From assembly GCA_003216635.1 (NCBI GenBank), contig QCIO01000009.1:1-49808 (forward strand): a stretch of DNA of 49,808 nt, read 5' to 3'. The DNA is from Prochlorococcus sp. AG-402-L23 (lineage in GTDB: Bacteria > Cyanobacteriota > Cyanobacteriia > PCC-6307 > Cyanobiaceae). Positions within the stretch are counted from its first letter, which is position 1. Every line of letters begins with the position of its first letter. Shown piece by piece: positions 42,376-49,808 of this stretch. The notes under the pieces were generated by a model. That model did not search any database and was not told the DNA's origin. It saw only the letters and a program-made list of their open reading frames with translations. Made by a program: the position numbers and the translations under genes.

Positions 42376-42551
42376 AGGAATTAGAAGAAAATACTATTGA
42401 ACAAATAAGAACTCTTCTAAATTATTTAGAGCAAACAGATCTATTGAAGAACAAAGATATTCTTAGGTGTTTAGATGTAATAGCTAGAGAGTATGGAGGA
42501 AAGGTAGTGAATGAAAATGACGAAGATTTCGATGTAGATTGGGAAGTATAA
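42372..42551 (+). CDS. Small acidic protein, translationally coupled
   Basis: A 59-residue frame, MKELEENTIEQIRTLLNYLE, then QTDLLKNKDILRCLDVIARE and an acidic tail (NENDEDFDVDWEV). ATGA overlap with the previous stop and an internal GGAGG upstream indicate coupling. The function is unknown. Confidence 0.6.
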   Translation: MKELEENTIEQIRTLLNYLEQTDLLKNKDILRCLDVIAREYGGKVVNENDEDFDVDWEV

Positions 42552-42591
42552 ATTTAAGAAAATTACAATTAATTAGATAAAAATCTTATGG

Positions 42592-42747
42592 GTGGTATCC
42601 TTTTTGGCATATCGCAATGAAGTATTGAAGGAATTTTTACAGGAGCTTTGGCAGAATCATCATGACCCAGTCCATGCAACTTATGGAATAGTTGGAGTAA
42701 TAGTATTGTTGGTAATTTATAATCGCTTACTCAATAAATATCAGTAA
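42592..42747 (+). CDS. Small single-span membrane protein, QELWQN family (copy 2)
   Basis: A 51-residue frame from GTG 42592 (or 47 from TTG 42604): MVSFLAYRNEVLKEFLQELW, QNHHDPVHATYGIVG, a membrane helix VIVLLVIYN and RLLNKYQ. It is homologous to the frame at 36126-36260. ATG 42588 belongs to another frame that stops after ten codons. Conservation between the two copies supports expression as protein. Confidence 0.6.
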   Translation: MVSFLAYRNEVLKEFLQELWQNHHDPVHATYGIVGVIVLLVIYNRLLNKYQ

Positions 42748-42885
42748 CAAGAAACCCCTCCAGAAATTCCAAATACTGAAAGGGTTATTAAATCGACTCG
42801 CAACTATATAGAATCAATTTATGTCTTGCAGCAAACGAAGAGTTGCTTACGAGGTTTGGCCTCAATTAATTTATAGCAAAAATTT

Positions 42886-43101
42886 TTAAACTCCCGCTAC
42901 TTTTCGTTCGGCTTGTCGTTTTTTTAGAATGGAATAAGCTTGTGTAGCCCATTTTCTAGAAATATCAAATTCGGCTTCTAACTTCTCTATAAGTAATTTG
43001 CCAATTTTAAATACTTCTACGAAGCCTAGATAAATTATTACCAGCACCTTAGTTATATTTACTGCAAAAGCTGCTATTTTTTCAATTCTTTGATCTTCCA
43101 T
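42886..43101 (-). CDS. Small membrane-associated protein
   Basis: A 71-residue protein: helical start MEDQRIEKIAAFAVNITK, a hydrophobic stretch VLVIIYLGFVEVF, and a basic amphipathic tail (LEAEFDISRKWATQAYSILKKRQAERK). The function is unknown. Confidence 0.55.
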   Translation of the reverse strand: MEDQRIEKIAAFAVNITKVLVIIYLGFVEVFKIGKLLIEKLEAEFDISRKWATQAYSILKKRQAERKVAGV

Positions 43102-43163
43102 TTGAACTTATCCAAGTCCACTAAAATTAACAGAAGTAAGAAATTATGCAAATGTTTTTTAAA

Positions 43164-43412
43164 TTAAAAATAACTTCTAAAAATACTGGTCTTCTTCCAA
43201 CCTTCTTCTAATAATTGTTTATATTCTTTTCTAGCAGCTTCAACAGTTTCTACCCTGCTACCTTTCATAACTGGTTTACTACTCCTTTTATATACACATC
43301 CATAACTAATCATCATTGCATCAAAAATAGGACTAAGCTTCGATACATCCTCGAATGGTTCAAAGACTTTAATTCTTGATCTGTCATTATTTATAAGAAT
43401 AAATTTCTCCAT
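43164..43412 (-). CDS. DUF1651-like small protein, intact copy
   Basis: An 82-residue protein: MEKFILINNDRSRIKVFEPF, FDAMMISYGCVYKRSSKPVM, VETVEAARKEYKQLLEEGWK and KTSIFRSYF. The central K-S-R with A-x-x-x-Y/W...GW end fits the DUF1651 family, found mainly in marine picocyanobacteria. Function unknown. It has a frameshifted paralogue at 28126-28375 in another module. Confidence 0.8.
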   Translation of the reverse strand: MEKFILINNDRSRIKVFEPFEDVSKLSPIFDAMMISYGCVYKRSSKPVMKGSRVETVEAARKEYKQLLEEGWKKTSIFRSYF

Positions 43413-43634
43413 AAATTAATAATAGATTAAAACAAAGAGGGATAAAGCTGCACTCCCAACTATCTAAAATAAAAATACTGAGAGCATTAAAGATTTTTCT
43501 TATAAATGTAATGAGAACACTTATAACTTATGGAAACCCCATCAAAACCGCTTATTTTTTCATAACAAATCACGCATGGATAAGCAAATATTTAGTTGTA
43601 GCTTAAAAACCTAGTACCTCACTAACCCCGTTAA

Positions 43635-43670
43635 GTGCTTTGGAAGCACTAGGTTGCAGGTTCGATCCCT
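43635..43670 (+). repeat. Degenerate tRNA-Pro 3' core
   Basis: GTGCTTTGGAAGCACTAGG and TGCAGGTTCGATCCCT align with the anticodon arm and T arm of tRNA-Pro, with one base lost in the T loop (TTCGATCC for TTCGAATCC) and no acceptor 3' strand. No DR pair was found within 150 bp on either side. Confidence 0.8.
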
Positions 43671-43791
43671 TTTGCAAAGACTGGCTTTTCAGCAATGGCT
43701 AGAACCCAATTTGGAAAAAAATTGGGAATAATAAATAACTTTGCTATGAATTATTTTAAATACTTTATAAAACTTTTTATGTATTCATAAC

Positions 43792-44271
43792 TTGTTTTGC
43801 TACCTTCTAAACGATAAAAGAAACATATGCTCATATTCCTTAAGAAATTTGTTAAGAAAAAGAAGTAAAGGTTTATCTCGTAATAGTGTTAAGGGAAGAA
43901 AAAATCCAACAAGAAAAAAACTCCATCCCAAATCTAGAAAAATAGCAAAAAGGAAAAATAATTATTCCTTTTCTTCATCTATTTTTTCCTCATTTATTAT
44001 TTTTGCTGGTTTCATAAGCCTTTCAATCACAATATTTTTTCTTATCAGGCAATTACAACCAGTTATCAGAAATGAAAGATTGAAATTCTTATGTACATAT
44101 CAACTTGGTGAAAAAAAAAGTCAAATCTATAAAGAATCAAAATTGGAATTAGAAAAGCTTGTTGGAGATAGTGATAAGTATTGCAAGAATTTTCTTCTTC
44201 CAAAAGAAAAGACCAAAAAAGGATTTAGATTATTCCCAATCATGAGGAATATTCTTTTTAGATTTATTTAG
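43792..44271 (+). CDS. Basic membrane protein of unknown function
   Basis: A 159-residue frame opening at TTG 43792. The N-terminal 60 residues are very basic (RNLLRKRSKGLSRNS, RKKLHPKSRKIAKRKN), followed by one membrane helix (IIFAGFISLSITIFFLI) and a soluble helical tail with three Cys. No ATG lies early in the frame, so the start is unsure. It lies between two degenerate tRNA-Pro cores. No family was recognised. Confidence 0.5.
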   Translation: MFCYLLNDKRNICSYSLRNLLRKRSKGLSRNSVKGRKNPTRKKLHPKSRKIAKRKNNYSFSSSIFSSFIIFAGFISLSITIFFLIRQLQPVIRNERLKFLCTYQLGEKKSQIYKESKLELEKLVGDSDKYCKNFLLPKEKTKKGFRLFPIMRNILFRFI

Positions 44272-44282
44272 TATTTCCCCTA

Positions 44283-44326
44283 GTGCTTTGGGAGTATTAG
44301 TTCGGGAGTTCGAATCCTGTAGGCCC
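44283..44326 (+). repeat. Degenerate tRNA-Pro 3' core
   Basis: GTGCTTTGGGAGTATTAG and GGGAGTTCGAATCCTGTAGG align with the tRNA-Pro 3' half; the anticodon stem no longer pairs and the acceptor strand is GGCCCTA instead of GCCCCGA. DR12 follows 65 bp after CTTTGGG. Confidence 0.8.
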
Positions 44327-44349
44327 TATTAACATCTCAGTATTCCATT

Positions 44350-44371
44350 TATCGATTAAATAGCGATTATT
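44350..44371. repeat. Tandem direct repeat pair DR12 (11 bp period), left end of methyltransferase module
   Basis: TATCGATTAAA then TAGCGATTATT, followed by TGTATAAG. The sequence belongs to the same AGCGATTA family as DR3 and DR4, although the cargo is different. Confidence 0.85.
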
Positions 44372-44450
44372 TGTATAAGTTTGTATTGGAAGGATAGTTA
44401 TTTGAATATTTAATTATAAATTTAAGTACAAAGTTTTCGCCAAGACAAAG

Positions 44451-45101
44451 ATGATTTTCTATAAATTATTAAAAAGATTTTCAAAGGTAATCTTAGTGCC
44501 CTTTATTTTCTTGGACAGGCTGAGATGGTTATCAGAATGGTATTTTTTCAAAAAATGTTCTCCCCCTGCTCCTCATTTCATGAAACAATCTCTTTTATTG
44601 CGTCATGGGATTAATAATTCTGTTTGGGTTGAAACTGGAACTTATTTAGGTCAAACAACAAAATTTTTAAGTGAGCATTTTAGTTTTGTACATTCAATTG
44701 AACCCTCAAAAAAATGCCTAAGAATAGCAAAAAGGAATTTAAGATTTTCAAAAAATATAGCTCTTTATAATGGAACATCCGAATTATGTTTTGAGGAAAT
44801 ATGCTCTTCTCTAAGTGGAGATATTTGCTTTTGGTTAGACGGACATTTTTCTGAGGGTATAACTTTCAAAGGGGCTACAGATACTCCAATTTTATTTGAA
44901 CTAGATACTATTAAAAAATATTTAGAGAATTTCTCAAGCACTGTCATCTTGATAGATGATATTAGATCGTCTCATATAGATAAAGAGAATTATCCTCCTC
45001 TAAATTTTTACGTAAATTGGGCAGATTCTGTAGACATGGATTGGATAATAGAACTCGACTCATTTATAATCAAATCAAAAGGTTTACCTTTCTACAGGTA
45101 A
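44451..45101 (+). CDS. SAM-dependent methyltransferase-like protein, class I
   Basis: A 216-residue protein with a short hydrophobic N-terminus, then a Rossmann-type core: SVWVETGTYLGQTTKFLSEH (glycine loop GTYLG), FVHSIEPSKKCLRIA (acidic end of strand 2), ICFWLDGHFSEG, TPILFELDTI and VILIDDIRSSH. This set is typical of small methyltransferases found in picocyanobacterial surface-polysaccharide islands. The substrate is unknown. It is the only gene between DR12 and the last tRNA core. Confidence 0.78.
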   Translation: MIFYKLLKRFSKVILVPFIFLDRLRWLSEWYFFKKCSPPAPHFMKQSLLLRHGINNSVWVETGTYLGQTTKFLSEHFSFVHSIEPSKKCLRIAKRNLRFSKNIALYNGTSELCFEEICSSLSGDICFWLDGHFSEGITFKGATDTPILFELDTIKKYLENFSSTVILIDDIRSSHIDKENYPPLNFYVNWADSVDMDWIIELDSFIIKSKGLPFYR

Positions 45102-45157
45102 TGAATCTATGAATTTAGTAGTTTTTATTGTTTACTTTATGTTTAATATTTAGAATT

Positions 45158-45177
45158 CACGATTTTAGCGATTAATT
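45158..45177. repeat. Weak direct repeat pair DR13, right end of methyltransferase module
   Basis: CACGATTTT then AGCGATTAATT (9 bp spacing of CGATT), followed by TTATATC and TTTGTATATCTTTGGCC, the same downstream context as DR4 at 27811. It lies about 139 bp before the degenerate core at 45300. The pairing with DR12 is plausible but weaker than the others. Confidence 0.55.
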
Positions 45178-45299
45178 TTATATCTAAGTGAAATTTTGTA
45201 TATCTTTGGCCTATTTATTAAGACCTATAATTTTATAGATAGACCAACTAATAAATCATAACCCCTTGTTTAATTATTCTACTATTTCAAATTGGAGGG

Positions 45300-45325
45300 C
45301 GGGTGCGTTGGGGGTGCAACCCTAG
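45300..45325 (+). repeat. Degenerate tRNA-Pro core, last copy
   Basis: CGGGTGCGTTGGGGGTGCAACCCTAG corresponds to the start of the tRNA-Pro 3' core with several substitutions; the left flank (CAAATTGGAGGG) is the same as at 27956. It marks the right limit of the mosaic. Confidence 0.8.
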
Positions 45326-45346
45326 CTCTCTTTTCTTTATTTATTT

Positions 45347-48300
45347 TTAAGAAACAGGACCAACAGTACTCATAGAAGCAATATATTCATGTATTTCCTC
45401 TGTTGTTCTAGACGCATCATTAGAAATCGCTTTAGAGGTAAGAGCATCGCCAGCAAAGGCAGCGCCGAATAATTTCCTGATAACCATCAATCCATCCCCA
45501 AGAGCAGTCACACTTCCATCTCCATCAACATCCAATACTTTTGCATCCATACCTGCTTGTATAAACTCATGTATTTCATCTGTTGTTCTAGTTGCTTCTT
45601 TAGAGATTGCTTTATTAGTTAGAACATCTCCTGCAAATGCAGCACCAAATAGTTTTCTAATAACCATCAAGCCATCACCTAAAGCTGATACTTTCCCATT
45701 TCCGTCAACATCAAGATTAAATTCCAGAGGTTTAAAAGTTACTGAATCCCCAAGGAAATCATAATTTTCTGCTGGGGATGAACTTGTGAAATTAATTCTT
45801 AATTTTTTTGATTCTCCTATTAAGGAATCAACTCCTTCTTTTGATGTTGAGAAATTAAGGGTCGCTAACGTTGCAGGTAATTCAGTACCTGGGAAATTTG
45901 GTTCTGTGGTTAAGTCTGCCCATATGATATTTAAATATTTATCAGTAGTTGCATCATTATCAAAATCATCAGTGTCATCAATAATAGAAGGATCACCAAA
46001 AGTATCTACTAAAGCAGAGACTCCATTTTTTTCTCCAGATGGAGTAAATACTGTTGAATCATAATGTACTTTTAAGCCAAGGCCGGTTAATGCATTTTGG
46101 CTGTCAGAAGTTGTATAAAGAAGATCAAAATTAATCTCTTTACCGGGATAAAAAATTATCTCATCGCTTAATGCAGATACGGCTTGGTAAGGTTCTGGTT
46201 CTGGTTCTGGTTCCGGTTCTGGTTCTGGTTCCGGTTCAGGTTCTGGTTCTGGTTCTGAACTACTTCCTAAGAATTCAAAACTTGTTATTGTGGGTGCTTC
46301 TGTATCTAAAATATCTTGAGTTAATCCATTTTCAACTTCAAATGTTAATTTGGATTGATCTAAACCTAAAGATAATGCTAATTCTTCTAAAAAATGTTCC
46401 CTATTTATAGCGTTATTATATTTAGAGTCTTCATAACCTCCAGAACTTGATAAGAATGATGGACTTGCGTTTATATTATTATTTTTATCGGAAATCCTGA
46501 AATCCGTTAGATTCCACTTTCCACTTGCCATATTATTTGGCAATTCGAAAGTTGACTTAAAGGTTCCTTCATTTAAATCTCCGCTCGTTAATTGATTTGT
46601 ACTTAATAAGACTGGTAGAGATTGATTATAAGGTCCAGTAAAAGAAAGAATTCCAAAAATATTTCCATAATCAACATTATCATTATTAAAAATAATATTA
46701 TTATTGCCAACACCTACTAAATCATCTTTTACTATTACTTCTATTGATAAATTCTGATCCCCATCAGCAAGATTAAATTTGTTTTTATTTAAATTAATAT
46801 CTAAAATTTCTGGAGAGTTATTATCAGAAACTTTAGCTGTATTTTTTTCTATATCAAAGTATAAATTTGAAGCAGGTATTCCTAAGAACTCAGCAAATTG
46901 TTTTGTCCTTTCTTCTTTATATTTTTCACTTTCTATACTTACGTATGAACCTGATGTACTGAAAATAGAATTATCTGAAATTGCAGTAGGACTTACTAAT
47001 TGATTTCCAATTTTATCTAAAACTGCAAAACTACTTAAGCTCCATTTTCCAGAGGGAATATTATCAACAAGGTCGATTGAAGTCTTGAATCTTGATGTAT
47101 TCTCATCTAAAACTGATAAATTATCAGTTTTTAACATAATTACTAAACTACGATTTTCTTCATTAGAAAAAGATATAAAGCCAAATGTATTAATTAGTTG
47201 ATCATTACTAATATCATTTGAGTAAAGCTTGTCCCAACCATCACTTAATGAGGCAAACCCGTTCCCATGATGTTTTAAATCTATTTCAATATTAAGTTTT
47301 TGATTTGAATTTTCATCAAAATTACTTTTATTTATTTTGATATCTTTTATTTCAGGAATTAAAATTTCTGTTGATTCACTATATGAATTATTCTCTACTT
47401 CAAAAACTAAATCAGAAGGTTTAATACCAAGTTGATTAGCTAATTTAATTGTATTAATCTTCTTTTCTCTAATATCGTCTTTTTCTATTGATATGAAACC
47501 AGCAGAAGTCAATGTATTTCCATATTCATTATTAGAACTAAACCTATTTCCTGCTTTATCTTGGATAATTAATCTATCAATTCTCCACTCTCCTGGTTCC
47601 ATTCCAGAATCTAAAATTATTTCCCTACTTATCTTTATCTTGTTTAGTTCATCATTTAAGATATCATTCGCTGTTAAGGGCAAGTATTTAAACTGCTTAG
47701 AAGGTCCTGCAATCGTTAAGTATCCAAAATTATTATTTGTATAGTCGAAATCTTCTGAATTACTATAAAAAAGAAATTGATTATTAAAATTAGAATAAAA
47801 TCTGCCATTAGAAAGAAATCCAAATAATGTTTGTAAAGAATTTAATTCTTTTGCCAAAAAATTATTATTACCCAAACCAATTCCAGTTTCTTTAATTTTA
47901 ATATCTAAAGTAATTTTTTGATTTTGATTACCTACATCAAATGTATTTGGAATGTAATTTATTTCGTCTTTAATATTTATGGTTTCAAAAGAGATATCAT
48001 CCAATAAAGCTTCTTGATCCTTCTCTTGGCTTAAGTTTCTATTTATAGAAAAATATAAATTATCTGGATTTATGCCTATCGAAGAAAACTTCTCAAGTTC
48101 TTCATTATCCCATGGATTTAATTTATAACTATTAGATTCTTGATCAAACTTATATTCTCTACTTATATTTATTTGATTTTCTCCGGATATGTTTGACGAT
48201 CCATAAATTTCTTTTAAGTAATAATTACCATTTGATGAACTATTAGGAATCTCTATATTTGAAAAATATTTTCCTAAAGAATCTTTCTTATTAATTAATT

Positions 48301-49808
48301 GGTCTGATGATAAATAAGTATAGATTATTGAGTTATCACTTTCATTATGAAAGCGTAAACTAAGGTAATCAAAATCTTTGAAATTTTTAATTTCAGCATT
48401 TAATATAATTATTTCATTTTCTTTTTGTACTAAATCTTTTGAGAGTGACAAATTAGAGAAGGATAAACTTTCCTCATTTGTAGATTGATTTGTACCAGAA
48501 ACTGAAAACTCAAATATATCTGGATCAATTCCTAATAAGGATAAGGCTACTAGGTCTTCCTCATTCCAATACCAAGATTTATCACCATTAGCATCAATTT
48601 CTTCTTCTATATTAAATCCTTCGAAAGATGAAAGTATATAATTCTCCCCTGATAATAAGTTGTTAGGTAAGTTTATATCCTTTAAAAAAGAATCTCCAAT
48701 ATCATTATCAGTTAAAAATGAGTAATTAGAAAAATATGTATAAATCCTTTTGCCACTTGATCTATCTTTAAATTCAAAATTAAAGTAAGTATCTTTATCT
48801 AAATTATCTAATGTTCCTTTTAAAAATAAAATTGGATTATTTTCATCTAAATTAACTTCATCTTTGCTTAAAGAAATTTCAGTAAATTTAAATTCCTTTT
48901 TTTCTTTCTCATCAGGATTAATTAAAATGGAAGAATCTAAAAAACTATTGGGAATTCCAATTTCTAATAATTGCTCTTTATCTTCCTTAGACCAGTCATT
49001 GAATATTTTTTTATTATTTTCATATTTATATGACCTCTGATAATTTGAATAATTTTCTGAGTTTCTTATTCCTATTTCAGTTAAAACATATTCACCTTTC
49101 GTTAAATTATTTTGATTTAGTTCTTGCCAAGAAGATTCATCATAATGTTTTTTACTAGAATCATTATTATTCCATATAGAAAAACTTGAATAATTATCTT
49201 GTTCAATTTCTTTAATGTCAAATTTTAATTGTATAAAACTCTCATATTTATCATTAAAATTGGTTTTAATAAAATGAAGTAAGTCTTCATTGCTAAAGTC
49301 TAAATTAATTAAATTATCTGTATTTTTGATATTTAATTCTATTTTTGCTTTATTAGAAACATTCCCTGTTGTATCAACACACTTATAAAAGAAATTATCG
49401 CTGTTATTATCAGCTCCATTATGCACATAATATGATTCTCCATTTATTTTCAAATAAAGAACACCATTTGTTCCTTCAATTTCTTTAAAGCCTTCATCTT
49501 TTGAAAATGATGAATTGTTGGAGTCTTTTAGATTATCAAATAATAAATCATTTATTGAATAGATTTTTAGTACTGGATCATCATCTATATCATTATCAAG
49601 AATATTAAAAATTTCAGATGTTTTACCTTTACCAACTTCTATTAATTCATCATCAGCTATTGGAGGAATTTCATCAAAATCAGTTACATCAACAGTAACT
49701 GTCTGACTTGATTCATTACCTACAGTATCGGTAGCAACTACAACCACGCTATAAGTATTATTCTCTGCTGCTCTTGCTGGAGTCTCAAAGTCTGGGGCCT
49801 CTGCAAAT
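45347..49808 (-). CDS. Giant secreted adhesin-like protein with Ig-like repeats, EP linker, cohesin-like and dockerin-like domains (partial)
   Basis: More than 1,480 residues are visible and the frame is open at the right edge, so the N-terminus is missing. Cadherin-like sequence at the start (VVVVATDTVGNESSQTVTV) is followed by five or six ~165-residue beta-rich repeats, each closing with a motif such as LGIPASNLYFDIEKN, LGIKPSDLVFEVEN or LSLGLDQSKLTFEVENG. Then come eleven Glu-Pro pairs, a cohesin-like domain (SDEIIFYPGKEINFDLLYTT) and two ~60-residue dockerin-like calcium repeats (LDVDGNGKVSALGDGLMVIR) at the C-terminus. It is probably surface-exposed or released, calcium-dependent and secreted by a type I system. 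Confidence 0.85.
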   Translation of the reverse strand, partial: FAEAPDFETPARAAENNTYSVVVVATDTVGNESSQTVTVDVTDFDEIPPIADDELIEVGKGKTSEIFNILDNDIDDDPVLKIYSINDLLFDNLKDSNNSSFSKDEGFKEIEGTNGVLYLKINGESYYVHNGADNNSDNFFYKCVDTTGNVSNKAKIELNIKNTDNLINLDFSNEDLLHFIKTNFNDKYESFIQLKFDIKEIEQDNYSSFSIWNNNDSSKKHYDESSWQELNQNNLTKGEYVLTEIGIRNSENYSNYQRSYKYENNKKIFNDWSKEDKEQLLEIGIPNSFLDSSILINPDEKEKKEFKFTEISLSKDEVNLDENNPILFLKGTLDNLDKDTYFNFEFKDRSSGKRIYTYFSNYSFLTDNDIGDSFLKDINLPNNLLSGENYILSSFEGFNIEEEIDANGDKSWYWNEEDLVALSLLGIDPDIFEFSVSGTNQSTNEESLSFSNLSLSKDLVQKENEIIILNAEIKNFKDFDYLSLRFHNESDNSIIYTYLSSDQLINKKDSLGKYFSNIEIPNSSSNGNYYLKEIYGSSNISGENQINISREYKFDQESNSYKLNPWDNEELEKFSSIGINPDNLYFSINRNLSQEKDQEALLDDISFETINIKDEINYIPNTFDVGNQNQKITLDIKIKETGIGLGNNNFLAKELNSLQTLFGFLSNGRFYSNFNNQFLFYSNSEDFDYTNNNFGYLTIAGPSKQFKYLPLTANDILNDELNKIKISREIILDSGMEPGEWRIDRLIIQDKAGNRFSSNNEYGNTLTSAGFISIEKDDIREKKINTIKLANQLGIKPSDLVFEVENNSYSESTEILIPEIKDIKINKSNFDENSNQKLNIEIDLKHHGNGFASLSDGWDKLYSNDISNDQLINTFGFISFSNEENRSLVIMLKTDNLSVLDENTSRFKTSIDLVDNIPSGKWSLSSFAVLDKIGNQLVSPTAISDNSIFSTSGSYVSIESEKYKEERTKQFAEFLGIPASNLYFDIEKNTAKVSDNNSPEILDINLNKNKFNLADGDQNLSIEVIVKDDLVGVGNNNIIFNNDNVDYGNIFGILSFTGPYNQSLPVLLSTNQLTSGDLNEGTFKSTFELPNNMASGKWNLTDFRISDKNNNINASPSFLSSSGGYEDSKYNNAINREHFLEELALSLGLDQSKLTFEVENGLTQDILDTEAPTITSFEFLGSSSEPEPEPEPEPEPEPEPEPEPEPYQAVSALSDEIIFYPGKEINFDLLYTTSDSQNALTGLGLKVHYDSTVFTPSGEKNGVSALVDTFGDPSIIDDTDDFDNDATTDKYLNIIWADLTTEPNFPGTELPATLATLNFSTSKEGVDSLIGESKKLRINFTSSSPAENYDFLGDSVTFKPLEFNLDVDGNGKVSALGDGLMVIRKLFGAAFAGDVLTNKAISKEATRTTDEIHEFIQAGMDAKVLDVDGDGSVTALGDGLMVIRKLFGAAFAGDALTSKAISNDASRTTEEIHEYIASMSTVGPVS
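45350..45715 (-). repeat. Two tandem dockerin-like EF-hand repeat units inside the giant gene
   Basis: Units of about 180 bp encode LDVDGNGKVSALGDG and LDVDGDGSVTALGDG, each followed by LMVIRKLFGAAFAGD and a RTT(D/E)EIHE(F/Y)I helix. D-x-D-G-x-G loops are calcium sites. The identity of the middle parts indicates a recent duplication. Confidence 0.9.
46191..46257 (-). repeat. Glu-Pro hexanucleotide microsatellite
   Basis: On the plus strand GGTTCT/GGTTCC/GGTTCA hexamers repeat eleven times; on the coding strand they encode (Glu-Pro)n. It forms a stiff linker between the Ig-like repeats and the cohesin-like domain, and can change length by slippage in whole codons. Confidence 0.95.

Noticed and set aside
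43620-43680. Second functional tRNA gene
   Set aside because: Only the anticodon and T-arm regions are recognisable, with a base lost in the T loop and no pairing acceptor stem.
23556-45325. Search for an integrase or transposase driving the island
   Set aside because: No product in the window shows the R-H-R-Y signature of tyrosine recombinases, a serine-recombinase N-terminus or a DDE pattern; none is annotated.
46191-46257. Hexamer array as CRISPR or regulatory iteron
   Set aside because: It lies in frame inside the giant gene and encodes Glu-Pro pairs; it is a coding microsatellite.

Overview
The window comes from a low-GC marine picocyanobacterium, almost certainly a high-light-adapted Prochlorococcus. 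It is AT-rich and densely coding, and it carries psbY, ycf54, crtH, several minimal Hli proteins and other small proteins typical of that genus. It divides into a conserved backbone (1 to about 22.4 kb), a mosaic island built on a tRNA-Pro gene (about 22.4 to 45.3 kb), and the 3' part of a giant secreted protein that runs off the right edge.

Backbone. A leftward cluster pdxJ, ycf54, recC, a membrane methyltransferase gene and recB (5' part only) is followed by rightward plsC-like, a secreted helical protein, bolA and a CGFS glutaredoxin. Next come a DUF6761-like gene, a response regulator that has lost its phospho-acceptor Asp, crtH, trmFO and psbY, then tRNA-Lys(TTT) and a 35-residue Hli. 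Two porin genes share a nearly identical ~0.9 kb block and enclose a TPR-sulfotransferase gene; a second TPR-sulfotransferase, apt and a YadA-like secreted protein follow.

Island. An intact tRNA-Pro(TGG) lies at 23556-23629. A promoter-plus-5'-half copy sits 1,053 bp upstream. Downstream are 3'-half copies, exact to badly decayed, at about 27.96, 31.25, 35.94, 40.77, 43.64, 44.28 and 45.30 kb. They cut the region into cargo modules: a channel-like membrane protein; arsR/gap/arsJ/pstS (arsenate and phosphate); a glutaminase with animal-like domain order plus a terminase-small-subunit-like gene; a PLD-type nuclease plus a second such gene; a SPINDLY-type glycosyltransferase and a sulfotransferase; an RRM, DUF1330 and Hli cluster of small stress-type proteins; a zone of small and decayed genes; and a methyltransferase. 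No integrase or transposase gene was recognised anywhere in the window.

Main observation. Most modules are bracketed by tandem pairs of a 10-12 bp repeat. The repeat sequence differs from module to module but largely agrees between the two ends of one module, and it lies at near-constant distances from the tRNA-Pro core (about 118 bp on one side, 142-151 bp on the other). This looks like a family of diversified attachment ends of related, probably non-autonomous, tRNA-integrating elements. The known tycheposons of Prochlorococcus and phage satellites are the nearest concepts. A second point is four ATCAA-N6-TTGAT sites, two in the arsR-gap intergenic region and two upstream of pstS, which suggest one ArsR-family regulator controls both. 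All calls are from reading the sequence; no database search was run.
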